DNA from: Euglena gracilis
Lineage: Eukaryota; Euglenida; Euglenophyceae; Euglenales
Direction: 5' to 3'
NCBI GenBank assembly: GCA_039621445.1
Contig: CP154956.1
Coordinates: 11,407,443-11,471,442, forward strand
DNA length: 64,000 bases
The translations under genes and the position numbers were made by a program. Shown in pieces: positions 22,930 through 34,943 of the stretch. Under the pieces are notes generated by a model, which saw only the letters and a program-made list of their open reading frames with translations, made no database searches and was not told the origin of the DNA. Within the stretch, counting starts at the first letter, position 1; every line of letters begins with the position of its first letter.

Positions 22930-24900
22930 TTGCTGCATCAGATCGTGCGCAAATGTGCCCGATCCGTAAAAGCTCTCACGTCTAAAAATGGACCGCAGAG
23001 ACAAATGGGATGAAATATTAAAAAGGGGGAAAACACATTTTGTGATGTTTGGGTGGATGGAGGAAGGTGCAACGATGCCAAGAATAACTTTTTCCCCCGA
23101 AGTTGACCCATTTTTGCCAAAATATGGGCATTATTTGGAAGATTTGCCCCGTGGATTTTTCATTGAATGTGTTGAGACGGAAGGTTTTTTTCCCATTGGG
23201 ACTTCCCTGACGTGTGCAGCGGCGCTCCGTGTTTGGGATACAGACGCCCTCATTTGCGCTTCAATGGACATTATGTGGAAATTGCAGTGCCTCTGCTGGG
23301 CCGGAAGCCCATTTTGTTTGTGCTCCCAGAGGAAGTTATTAAAGCAAAACATATTTTTTTGAACTTGGTTCCCGGATGCCCTTCCTTTTCACAATTTTTC
23401 AACTCAATTTCACAACTTTTCACAATTCTGATTTCCAGCAGTGTTCACATTGCCTTCAACGCTAAAACTGGGTCTTTGGACCCAGTTTCAGGACTTCAGT
23501 GGCTTTGAGAACGGACTCTCAAAGTCATTCCATTCCAGGCATCTCAAAATCACACCCGGAGTACCAGTTGTACATCATCGCCAGAAAGCTGGGCGTTCTG
23601 GGTGCCACTCTGAACGAGGGTGTAGAGGACTGGCGCCGTGCAGCTCAATGAGGCTGAAACGCCCCTGTGCGCCTCGTTTTCAGACGGGAGACATTTTCCG
23701 CACCGATATCCGACCGTGCGCATATGCGCGCAACCCCGTTCTTGTTGCCCACGTGGATTGCGGTCCTTCGGCGGCGACTGATGGCCCTGCAGCCGCTGGT
23801 GGGTTGCGGCGGAGATCCCGCTGTGGGATCTCAGTGTCACCGCCTATACTGGGGACCACGGGGCTGTGGACCTGCCACACTGTTGGGCTCAGAGACCCCA
23901 AATTGTGCGGACGTGTGCGATCTCGGGCAACGAAGGTCCCCTTTCTGTGGCTGGTGGCTGGACGTTGGCCGCCGGGGTTGCAGAGCCGACACGCCAGTGA
24001 CTTTCCTTCAGGGCCAAGGTGTGAAACATGGGACGTGGTGACCTCTGTAACATGTCAGACGTTACGTGAAACGCGACGACCCCCGTAACACGCCAGAACA
24101 GGATGATTGGCTGTAGCTTCTCGGGGTTCATACCCTGAGACGCAGCCAGACTTGCGTGACAAGCCCGGGGGTTGTCGTGTGTCAGGATTTCAGACCCAAA
24201 ACGACGTGGCCTACACCGTGTTTGCAGAATTGTGCGTACATGCGCACGATTTGGTCAAAACCCTTAAATGAGGAACGTACGGGGAACACAAGTCGTCCCG
24301 ACAGACCAAAGGTGAGGGGAAAAAACAGTACCCCCCTTGTCTTAGGGGCGGCCTAATTCGCACTAAGCTTTGAAAGTGGCAGTAAAATTGCGCCTTGCAA
24401 AGCAAAACCTTGAAACAAGTTCTGTTTTCGAACGCTGAGGCCTGAAGTTCAGGTCAATCCGAATTTGTGTCTCCCTGCACCTCCAGGGCCTGGGGACCAA
24501 AGCAACGACTTGGAACTCGACGGTGTAGGGGCACAGGGCTCTTGGGGCCCAGTGTGCATGACCCCAAAGCGCCGGGTAATGAAACGAGGGAACTCCATTG
24601 CGCAGTTGCGCCATGGAGCAACAATTTTTTCATCACAAAAAATAAACACATTGCGCCAAATTGTGTGCGCAATTTTTTTTTTGCAATTCTAAATGCGGGG
24701 GATCATTGCGCACTTGCACAATAATAACAACATATGTCAACATGTGTTTTCATTGTGCATCCGCGCAATGGGGACGCTTATGTGGAATGAAAATTTAAGG
24801 GTCATGTTGCGCCACGGCGAAATAGAAATACAAATTTTAAAATACTAACTTCTTGAAACATGTCTCGCAACAACAACAGAGGGAGAGAACGGCCCTGGTG
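22930..24900 (+). other. G-run-free island with long open frames, coding status unresolved
   Basis: About 2 kb without any G or C run of 8 or more. Plus-strand frames stay open over 22988-23362 (includes PFLPKYGHYLEDLPRGFFIE), 23212-23508 (includes GHYVEIAVPLLGRKPILFVL) and 23441-24088 (215 codons). The first two read like parts of one protein shifted by a frame near 23250. No family is recognised, and a decayed mobile-element gene is possible. Confidence 0.3.
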
Positions 24901-25589
24901 GAGTTCCTCCCCCCCCCAAGCCCAATGAACACTAAGGTGACAATCTAGACAGTCCAAACGGGGGGTGTTCATTGGGCTTGGGGTACGGTTCTGTGTAGAT
25001 AAGGTATATGGTGACAATCCCCTGTTCATTGGGCAAGGGTGTTCATTAGGCATGGGGGGGTATGAACCACAGAGGGGATAGAGCACAAAATGTAGGACTG
25101 GTCTGGAGTGGTGGACGGAAGCCTTTTCTCGGCCACGTTGTCTTGAAATTGGGTCAACATTGCGCTTCGGCGCAACAGCCACGCTCCTTTTGGAATTTTA
25201 AAAAATGTATTTCTATTCCGCCATGGCGCAAAACAACTCTGAAATTTCCATTCAATATAAGCGCGCCCATTCCGCAGTGGCACAACAGTTACCAATTTTC
25301 AATTTCGTATTTTATCACTGTCTCTCACCCAGAAAATGGTGACCCAGGGGAAAGAACTGCAGAGGAAGACACAAAAGATCGCACTTTTTTCTTTGGCCAT
25401 TTAGACATGGAAAGTGGGTTCAGTATGTCTTTTTTTGAAGACACTCTGCCATTTGAACATCTGCAGAATTTTCGATATGTTTCTTCGTGGCACTCAATGA
25501 GCTGAGGTGGACGAAAACCTTGCCCGGGACAGGGAGCCAACCCCCCGGTGTGAAAACAACCACCAACCTCTTCATACCCGCCCCCCCGG

Positions 25590-26042
25590 GCAATTGTCGC
25601 GCGACAAATCGGGCAGCACGGAGGGGGGTGACAATTTCCCGGGGTGACAATTTGGCCGGCACAGAGGGGGTGACAATTGCCCGGGGGCGTCAATTGCCCG
25701 GGGGCGTCAATTGCCCACCCATGTAGGCCACATTTTAACCAAATGACCAAGAACTCCATCTGAAACACCAGTGAACACGCAAAAATGCAGCTATAGTTGC
25801 GATATTGTGCAGAGCATTTGGTATGTGACATTTCTCAGCACGTTGTAGCGAAATAGAGGATCAATCGAGTCGTGTCGGCGAAAAGAAAGTTCACAAACGT
25901 CTTCTGTGGTGGGGGGTGACAAATTGGGCAGCACGGAGGGGGGTGACAATTTCCCGGGGTGACAAATTGGCCAGCACAGCCAGGGGTGACAATTGCCCGG
26001 GGGCGTCAATTGCCCGGGGGCGTCAATTGCCCGGGGGGGCGC
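25590..26042. repeat. Duplicated CAATTGCCCGGGGGCGT block
   Basis: The order GTGACAATTTCCCGGGGTGA, then GGTGACAATTGCCCGGGGGC, then repeated GTCAATTGCCCGGGGGC occurs at 25625-25722 and again at 25928-26042. The two copies are direct repeats about 300 bp apart. Confidence 0.8.
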
Positions 26043-26659
26043 GGGTACCCAGACAGGCCTTGTCCCATGCGTTGTGCCCAAATGCCAGTGCCGGAGGTTC
26101 CTCCCACTTGCTTCGCAGTTCGGCGCGCCTGAGGGGCCCTTCTTTTCGCCAACTTTTGGAAGTCGGAAAATTTCTGTTTGAAAAAAGAACAGGTACCAGA
26201 TGAAGCCGTGAAATTGCAGCCGAGGAAACCGTTTTGAGCACCCGAACCGCGGTTTAAAAAAGCTCGCCACCCCCCTTTTCTCGCCCAGGGTTTGAAACAC
26301 ACGACGTTGGGTATGAGCAACTGGGATCGAGAAATCGAAAGGGTCCATCGACAACGGCAGCGAAGGGAAGGCATGCCGGCGCACCCTTTTCGGTAGTTTG
26401 CAACCCACCAAACAGCCCCATCACACCGGGCAGACGGAGGACATGGCAGCCGAAACAGGTCTCCCTGTCATCATCTCAGAAAAACCCAACACCCAGCACT
26501 GAGTGCAACGTCACTGAGGCTCCACGATTCGTCTTATTGGAACGGCCCCTCCCTCCCCAGTGCCTGAATGGCTCAAAATCACCAACCCAGCTTCTGGTAC
26601 AGCCGGGCTCCAACCCCAATCCGCCACCTTCTCCATTCAAATACATCTGCTGTTTGAAA

Positions 26660-27106
26660 GGACATTGCGCTCAAGCGCAGCAATTATAAATTGCGCACAT
26701 GCGCAATTTAAAAATTGTTGCGCTTGAGCGCAATGAATAAAGGAAGCACCTGAGTCCCTCTGATGTGTTACAGTGTGTTAGGGGGCCCTCTCTGCACGGC
26801 CAGTGGGTGGGCTTGCTGAGGAAATACATTGCGCCGAAGCGCAATGGACATACCCACATAATGCACTGCTTGTTTATTCAGAAAACACACTGGCCACGTG
26901 TTTGCACTTCTCAATTTTTTTTGTATGGGCCATTGCGCTTCGGCGCAATGTGGTCGTGCAGAGAGGGCCCCCCGGCACGCTGCAACACATCAGAGGGACT
27001 CCCATAAGCTCAATAAGCTCAGGCGCTTCCGTTATACATTGGGCTCAAGCGCACAGTTCTACATAAAGCATGTACGCAATGTGTAACTGTTGCGCAATGC
27101 CCATAA
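26660..27106. repeat. Long inverted repeat (foldback)
   Basis: The left arm 26660-26850 and right arm 26928-27106 are inverted copies about 180-190 bp long around a 77-bp centre. The best 50 bp (26752-26801 with 26952-27001) differ at about 6 positions. The left arm has an extra 28 bp near its inner end. The arms contain several TTGCGC-N4-GCGCAA palindromes. Confidence 0.8.
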
Positions 27107-27750
27107 CCATTGCCTCTTGTGCCCAGCAGTGTGGGACCTGGTGTTGCTCACCAGACATTGGGACAGGACCCCCAACCCCTCCACCTGGGTGGTTCCCACT
27201 GTACCACTCCTCGCGCTTCAAGCACCCAGTACTTGAATGGTGGACGGGCTGAAAGCACCATAATTGGGCCTGTTCCCTGGGTCCCAACATTGGCAAATGA
27301 TGCACATGCCACTGTGGAGGGTCCCCGCGGAACCAGAGGGTCAACAAGGTGGGTTTCACCGCCGGGTTTCAAAAAAGATTGCAACACTGCGCGTGAATGC
27401 AAATGCTTAAACGCAATGCAAAAATCAAACCCTCAAGTGCGAGTTAGGCTGCCTGAGCTTTTCCTGGTCCATTCTGGGGGGGGTAGGGGAGGGATACACC
27501 CTTGAACATGCCGTCAGGAACCGGGCCGTGGGTACCTGAGCCACTGTCTGTGCCAGCATCGCTGGGATGAACATATCGCACAACTTCAGAAGCGGCCGCC
27601 GCCTTCCCAACAGAAAGGCCTTGCTATTTCCCATCTGACCTCTCCCTTCGACCACACACACAACCAAAACCGCACGCTCCAGGGAATGTGGACCACTTCA
27701 CAACAGTACGACAATGCGATAACATTGGCCGCCCGGGGAATCCATCCAAC

Positions 27751-27883
27751 TCCCGCCCTCCCGTCGGCGGGTGGTGTGGGGGAAATTGGGGCTGGTCGCG
27801 GCGCTGCTGCTGCCGCTGCTGCTAATGAGGGGCTCCGGGTGGAGGTCCTCCAGCCCCACCGCCCCGCACTCTGCCGACAGGGC
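27751..27883 (-). CDS. Exon, Ser-rich with acidic motif
   Basis: Following CCCCAG|G, the frame reads ALSAECGAVGLEDLHPEPLI and then SSSGSSSAATSPNFP. The serine tract is encoded by AGC codons. The donor GA|GTTGGA is weak, so the 3' limit is uncertain. Confidence 0.5.
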
Positions 27884-28447
27884 CTGGGGGGGGGGGGATT
27901 GACTTTGCAAAATTTCGATGGTCGGTGTGTGCATTTGCGCAAATGGTCGGGGCATGCAAATGTGTGCGCACACCATGCGCAAAATAATGCACAAAAAAAA
28001 CATCGTCCATGTGTGTATTTGCGTACACCACCGTCATTCTTACTGCCGTGGATGTGGTTTAAACAGCAGTGTGTTGATGGACAACTTGCCACCGAAATCA
28101 AATGGCCACCAGACATGTGGGCAAAATCTGACGATGGCGTCAAAAATGAGTTGTGATCTTTAAACGTTCCCCAACTTTCCAGGTGTTCCCCCAATTTCTC
28201 CCAGAACCTCATCAATTTCAGTGTTCGTTTTTTGGCATTCCTACTCCTCGTTGATTGCATTGGTTGGGTGATCCCAAATGGACAACGGTTGGTGTGGCGA
28301 ATTGCCTGGAGAGACAATTTGTGGTTGTGGGTGAGATCCACTTTCTCCTCGCACTTCAGAACTGTGTTTTGGTATTTGTGATAAGATTTGGGCCAATTAA
28401 TTGTGAATGACTCGCATCCGGGGGGGGACAATTTGTGGAGACCCCAA

Positions 28448-28560
28448 AATCCTACCCCCCCCCCCCCGGGTCGGCAGGGGTGCTATGGGGTGCCTGCTCC
28501 TAGCCCCACCCCCAGAGGGGGGGGGGCACCCGACTAAAAAACGGCTTGCACATGAGTATG
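28448..28560. repeat. Partial family C copy
   Basis: It shares the block GGGGTGCCTGC and the terminus GGCACCCGACTAAAAAACGG with the family C elements. The left end is not recognisable and no target duplication is seen. Confidence 0.55.
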
Positions 28561-28772
28561 AACATCAAGGATGAATGCTTGGCCACATCACATGCGCAGC
28601 TCACAGGTCGGTCGCACAGTGGACCTCTCCTAAACCAGCCCTGGGCTCAGGCACACTCTGCTCAGGCTCGAATGGCGAAGACACGGCTGGAAGGTCCGCT
28701 AATGACAAGGCAGGCTTAGGGTACCGGGTACCTTTGGGCCATATATTGCAAAACCTGGCTCTACACTAGACA

Positions 28773-29094
28773 AGTGTGGGGGGGTGTGGGGGGGTGTGGG
28801 GGGGTGTGGGGGGTGTGGGGGGGTATGTGGGGGGTGTGGGGGGGGGGGGTGGGGGCCGGTGTGGGGGGCCGTAGGCCACCGGACCCCTCATCGGTCGCCA
28901 TGGGCCTTGATAATGTCCATCTGGGCTCCAATTTTTTGCTACAATGCGCAGTGATAATGGGGGGGCGGGGGGAGGGGGGGTGCGGGGGGGTGGCAGCCCC
29001 CCCTCCCCCCCCCGCCGCGGTGGCCGTAGGCTACCGGACCCCTCATCGGTGGCCATGGGCCTTGATAATGTCTATCTGGGCTCCAATTTTTCAC
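28773..29094. repeat. G4-7TGT array with a direct duplication
   Basis: (GGGGGGTGT)n at 28773-28856 is followed by two copies, 28868-28937 and 29027-29094, of a segment beginning CCGTAGGC and containing CGGACCCCTCATCGGT and CTTGATAATGTC. They differ at a few sites. Further G-rich tracts follow at 29428-29520 and 29690-29945. Confidence 0.85.
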
Positions 29095-29427
29095 GGCAAA
29101 AACATAAATTTTCACGAAAAAAATACCAAAATTTTCAGGTTTAAGTTGTTTTCAGGAGTGGTGATAAAATTGCAAAATCAAAAAAACTGCCCTAAGTTTT
29201 GGCACACTCAAATTTTATTGACATTTTTTCTCTTGGCAAATTTTTGGTATTTCAACCATTTTTTGCTTCAGAAACCTACGACATTCAAACCTTTGAGAAA
29301 ATTGTGAAATTTGGATGGTGTGAAAAAAATGCGGTTTTGGGCGGGTTTTGGAGGGACCTCCAATTTGCCAACATAGTTCCCAAAATGGGTCCAAAATACA
29401 CCCGGAGCCGAACCCACATTGGTCAAG

Positions 29428-29945
29428 TGTGGGGGGGGGGGGGGGTGGGGGGGGGGTGGGGAGGTGTGGGGGGGTGGGGGGGGGGGGGGGGGGGGGTGTG
29501 GGGGGTGTGGGGGGGTGGTTGGGGGTAGTGTAGGAGCCTGTTTTTGCAATACCTCCTTTGGGCACATGCTGGCCAGGGAGTTGCTGCCGACCATCTCAGT
29601 GTGAAGCATCCTGCTTACTGGTATTATTTGGGAACCCGGGGTTCTCTACCAGGGGGTTACTTCCTGCAAACTACTTGCTACGGGGCCCCCCCCTGGGGGG
29701 GGTGGGGGGGGGGGGGGAGGGCGGGGAGTGGGGGGTGGGGGGGGTTGGGGGGGGGGGGTGGGGGGGGTAGGGGGGTTGGGGGTGGGGAGGAGGAGGGGGG
29801 GTGGGGGGATGGGTGTGGGGGGGTGGAGGGGGGGGAGAAGGGGGGGGGGAGGAGGGGGAGGGAGGAGAAAGTCGGGGGTGTGGGGGGGGGGGGAGGAGAG
29901 CGCAGGGGGGAATGGGGTGAGGGGGGGAAGGTGCGGCGGGGGAGG
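29428..29945. repeat. G-rich low-complexity tracts
   Basis: Two long stretches of almost pure G with T or A interruptions (29428-29520, 29690-29945). The GGGG-spaced runs have G-quadruplex-forming potential. No gene is seen. Confidence 0.9.
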
Positions 29946-30269
29946 TTGTTTCCTTTTCTGTGCTCAGTGGCTTGCGAGCAGTTGTTGACACCAGGTTTTC
30001 CAAAGTTTGCAAATCGACCACCCTGGTTAAAAAAAAACTGACAACATATCCCACCCAAGGTTCGATATAAGGGCAGTTGGACCTCCCTCCTCCCAGACCA
30101 GGAGGGGGGGACACCAGGGTTGACGTTTTTATATATATAAAAAAACATGTAATTTTTGTTTCAAAAAAAAACAAGCCGTCAACCTTGGGGGACACCACCC
30201 ACCTAAACAGTGGCGCAGTCGGGGTGGGTCCAAGACTAAAAAAAAACCCCTGCATCATCATCATCATCA

Positions 30270-30545
30270 CTACTTATTATATATATTTTATGGAACACAT
30301 ATACATAATATACATAACAAATATATAATTATAAATATATTTAAATATATAAATATATTTATATATTATATTATAATTGCATATACATTATATATACATA
30401 CATATTATATTTATCTATATATTTGATATTTATTTGTTTGTTTATTTATTTATTTATTTGTAAATATTTATTTATATATAATATATAATATATATTATAT
30501 GTTATGTATTAATTATGATATATTATAACATATAATAAAATAAAA
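30270..30545. other. AT-rich block
   Basis: Mostly A/T with TATATTTA-type repeats and a short TTTATTTATTTATTT run. No exon is seen. The flanks to 30900 are ordinary AT-richer intron. Confidence 0.8.
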
Positions 30546-30976
30546 GCACTCAACTCCAGAGGACCTTCAAGAGAGGATCAACCATAGATTTTCAACAAAC
30601 ACTTAAAAAATCAGTTAATCGGGTTCACCGACAACAGAAAATTCTGCAGCCTCGAGGAACAGGAACGTTGCATATGACAATTGCCAAGCATATCCCTGTG
30701 AATAAAGACTCAAAAAAAAAACTCACCGAATAAAAGAAATTCCCACACACCAGAAAGGGTTGCTAATTGTTTGCTTTGTTACTTGCAGTTTTCAATTTAA
30801 CTTATTTATTTATTTTTAAACAAATAAATAATTTATTTAACTCGTTCAATTAATTTTCTTTATTTTTTTTAACTTTTTCATTCTGTTTGCTTATCCACGC
30901 AGGACATATGTCTGGACCGGGAACCAAGGTTAGAGCCTTGGGCTCAAATGCAAGCAAATGCTGCCGCGGAAAGGAC

Positions 30977-31081
30977 AGCCGCAAAGCCCTCCTTGGGCGG
31001 CTGCCCCGCCAGGTTTCCCGGCGAGGCGCCGCGTTGCAGGCGGTCGAGGAGGTCGCCAATCCCCCGGGCAGGCGGCTTTAA
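30977..31081 (-). CDS. Exon, unassigned
   Basis: A 105-bp phase-0 exon (GTGCAG|TTA to GCT|GTCCTT) reads ARGIGDLLDRLQRGASPGNL and then AGQPPKEGFAA. An amphipathic helix is followed by a Gly/Pro-rich stretch. No family is recognised. Confidence 0.58.
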
Positions 31082-31512
31082 CTGCACCCCCCCCCCCCGC
31101 CCATTGGATTTAAGTCCCCTCTCTTGAAAGGCACAACATTGAGAGAAAAAAAAGACACAAATAAAAGACAAGAAAAACAAAAAAAGACACAAATAAACGC
31201 GAAAAATGCAACTTGCATGATTGAGAAAAAAAATCGCTGGGCAAAAAGAGGCCAAAAAAACACACACAGAAAACACAAAAACCACAAATTTCGAAAACAA
31301 ACAAACAGAGAATGCCAAAAAAAAAACACAAAAAATGTGTTTGTGTTGACCCTGTTTTTTAAGCGCCCCCCCCCCCGGCGATGGGACTTCTTAAGCTTCT
31401 TTTTCGACTTCTTCCCCCCTCCCCGGGGGGTACGCACAAGCCCCCTCCTGGCCGGACCCCGGTGGGGTGGCACTCAGCGGTGAAAAGGAGCCTGGCCCTG
31501 GATGGCGGGCAC

Positions 31513-31551
31513 AGTGGGGCTGGCAGCGGCAGGGGGCCGCAGGAAGAGGTG
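31513..31551 (-). CDS. Short exon candidate, Ala/Pro-rich
   Basis: After CCTGCAG the frame reads HLFLRPPAAASPT to a possible donor at ACT|GTGCCC. The open frame extends further to APFHR and a stop, so the 3' limit is uncertain. It is GC-rich and lies next to a large CA-repeat tract. Confidence 0.35.
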
Positions 31552-31628
31552 CTGCAGGCAGTCGGCGGCAGGGGCCCGTCCCCCGGAGGTGGAGGCGGCC
31601 AACCCCGGGGAATCGGTGTCACTTGTTC

Positions 31629-32127
<499 letters not shown>

Positions 32128-32646
32128 CACGGCGTTTTTTAAACGACGCCCCCGGGGGCTGAAGCAGAGCTGGAAAATTTGGGCTGGCTGGAAAAAGGAT
32201 GCTGGCTGCCCCCCCCCCCCCGCCGCCCACAGGGGTCCAGGCTGGAACTGGTCCCGACCTGGGGTCGAACCAGGTACCAAAAAAAATGCAACTGCAAAAA
32301 TGTTCAAAAACCTGCCAAATCATGCAAAAAAAATCGATTTTTGACCCCAAATTTGCCCTGGCCAGCCCTTTTCCGATGCATTTTCGTCCATTTTTGACCC
32401 ATTTTTGGCCATTTTTGCACCTCAGAAAGCGAAAAATCCGTGGCTGGAAAAACTAAAAACTCAAACTGACTGGAAAAAATAAACAGCATTGATGGGGGGA
32501 GGGGCAGGGTATGAAGGGAGTGGGGAGGGGGGGTGGTCTGGACCCCCCGGGGGTGGTCCAAATGGCACCTGCCCGTCCCAGTGTAATCATTCAATCCGGC
32601 CTCACCACTTCTCTTGTGGGGGGGGGGGTATTGTGTACGTGTGGAC

Positions 32647-32718
32647 GGGGCCCTGCCCCACCTCGGCCTGCAGCTCCGTCGTGCAGCTGCGGAGGAGGTC
32701 CGGCCGGGTGACGTGCGG
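32647..32718 (-). CDS. Exon, short helical segment
   Basis: A 72-bp phase-0 exon (ACACAG|CCG to CCC|GTCCAC) reads PHVTRPDLLRSCTTELQAEV and then GQGP. Composition and splice signals support coding. The product is not recognised. Confidence 0.55.
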
Positions 32719-33244
32719 CTGTGTCGGGCTGCCGCCAGGGCCGGGACTGGGGCGGCACTGGCAGGCCTGTGCCCGGGGCGACCGATGGCCCTCCCCCCGG
32801 GTTTGATATGGGGACAGGGGGGGGGGGGGGGGGGGGTCCAGACCCCCCACTGGGGGGGATGCAACATGGAGTCAACATGATGGACCCAAAAATAAAAAAG
32901 GGACGCAAAAAATGAAAAAAAAAATCGTAAAAAATTGCAAAAAAGTAAATTCTGCCAAAATTGAAAAGCACAACCAAAACGAAAAAAAATACATGTGCAT
33001 TTTCCCCCCTGCCCCGGGCTGGGGACGCCCCGCAGCATGGACAAGGCATGGCGTGGCCAAGCTGTGAAGCTTGCCGATGCCGGTGTTATTAAGGGTGTGA
33101 AGCTGTGGCATGGCCACGTGACGCGGTTTTCGGCCCTGCGCGAAGCATGGGGCTGGTAAACTTCCGATGGACAATTTCAGACGAACAATTTCCAAATAAC
33201 ATTTTCTGAACTCATGAGAAAACGGCCATACTTGGGAAATATGT

Positions 33245-33478
33245 AACCCCCCCCCCCAAATAACACCCCCCCCCCGGTGTGTTATTTGGGCACCCGAACT
33301 GGGGGCCCCAGGGGGGTGTGTGTTATTTGGGGGGGGTGTTATTTTTACATGGAAAACCAAAGGAAAACAGGGGGGTGTGTTATTTGGGCGCTCGAAATCG
33401 GCCCCCGAGGGGGGGGGTGTTATTTGGGGGGGGGGTGTTATTTGGGGGGGGGTGTTATTTGGGGGGGGTTTATATTGG
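33245..33478. repeat. Family G repeat (GTGTTATTTGGG), copy 1
   Basis: GTGTTATTTGGG is repeated about six times around a unique core (TTTTTACATGGAAAACCAAA, then GGAAAACAGG) and a second core (GGCGCTCGAAATCGGCCCCC). The same arrangement recurs at 59565-59747. Confidence 0.75.
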
Positions 33479-34343
33479 GGAAACTTTGGAGCGCCGAAAA
33501 CACAACACCAAATCTTGATAGCCCGCAAAGGTATTTAGGCGTTGGGGCCAGGGCTTAACAGCACGTCGAACATGTAACCAGTTCATTTCGAACCTGTATG
33601 GACTTTCTTTTGTACGACCCGCTGGATAGCGATGGGTTGGGACCTTCCAAACTTGTTTTTGATGCGGAGACCTGCACGTGGGGTGCCGTGGCTTGTGCGG
33701 CGGGAGGTGGTCCACCGCAGGGGGTGCTGCAGCAGAGATGCATCAGAGCAGGAGGCACAGGGAAATGATGGAGGGCAAATGCCAGGTGAATGTCATACAG
33801 CATTTTGGGAGGCTATTCCAAAAGCGTCACCAGAAACGTTTCCACAAAATGAAGTCACTTTGGCGCCAAAAAGCTGCACATCGAAAACACCTGAAAAGTT
33901 GGGCGTTGAAGAGAAGGGGGGATGAACAGTACTACTCTGTCTCATTTTCTGCCAGGCTGCAGGGTCTAACCTCCATACCCCCCCCCGTCAAAGACACACG
34001 CCAAGGTTCAGAGAAAGTGTCGTTGACACGAGGGGGTCAAAGACACGGTGTGCCAACGCCACTGTAATTCAACGAAAACCTCAAGTAGTGTTCCAGAAAA
34101 GTGCGTCTGACTCGGGGGTCAACAACACGGTGTGTCTTGGAATGGGGGTGTCTTGTGAAGGGGGGAGTTGCCTCGCCCCCCCCCCCCTGAAGTGCCACAT
34201 GGCAAGTCACCCAGTACGAGGGCGACAACTTCCAGGGGGGGTTTCGACTCCGTTTGCGGTAGCCGCTGCAGGACACCCCTGGCCTTCGGGGATCGCGAGC
34301 CACCCGCCCGCCCGCACGCGACACACGCGACCGCGGCCGCCCC

Positions 34344-34943
34344 CGGGCTTTTGCTTAAGGACCCCCCGGGGGGGGGGGGGGGTACTGGCTAGCCAATCGG
34401 CTAGACACTGGAAAAAGTGGACTAGCTAGAAAAGAAAAAAAAAAAAAAAAAAAATGGCCAAAAACTCATGGCCACCGCCCATTTCGGCGCTTCGCCCCCC
34501 CAGAACCCCCCCCCCACCCCCCCCCCCCCCCACTGCTAGCCATGCTAGCTCAGTCCCCCTCCCCCCCCCCCCCCCCCATCCCCCCCCCCCGCCCCGCCCC
34601 CCCCCCCCCAGCTCCCCTGCCCCCCCCCCACGCCCCCCCCCCCCCATGGCACCCCCCCCTCCCCATCACTCCACTCCCCCTACCCCCCCCCCCCCCCCCC
34701 CCCGCTACTCCCCCCGATCCCCCCCATTACCCCAAACAACCCCGAGGTGGGGGGGGGGGTGGTGGGAGTGGCGTTGCCACATGCCAAAACGGGTGGGTGG
34801 GGGCCAAAAAAATGGCGCTTCGCGCCGGTCACTAGAAAAGACTAGCTAGCCCTGCTAGCAGACCCCCCCCGGGGGGTGCTAGAAAACCCACTAGCCTGTC
34901 TGCAGTCCAGCGGGGGGGGTACTGCAATCCCAAGCAAATGCTG
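34344..34943. mobile_element. Non-autonomous TIR element, family B (copy 2)
   Basis: A diverged copy of the 12.1-kb element shares GGCTAGCCAATCGGCTAGAC, the GGCGCTTCGCGCCGGTCACT block and the CCCTGCTAGCAGACCCC block. It has flanking GCCGCCCC and GCCGCCAC (7 of 8). At 600 bp it is longer because of an expanded C-rich tract at 34495-34735. The flanks are GC-rich and could be a split exon, but no frame could be fixed. Confidence 0.75.

Noticed and set aside
25590-26042. Possible CRISPR-like array from repeated CAATTGCCCGGGGG
   Set aside because: Units have no uniform spacers, and the DNA is eukaryotic with introns; it is a duplicated dispersed repeat.
28766-30041. Gly-rich and Pro-rich proteins in G tracts
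   Set aside because: Open on several frames solely because of homopolymer G/C; no splice sites or motifs.
30940-30965. Family B terminus (AAGCAAATGCTG) at exon 30977-31081
   Set aside because: The match is 12 bases, with no partner terminus or target duplication found upstream.
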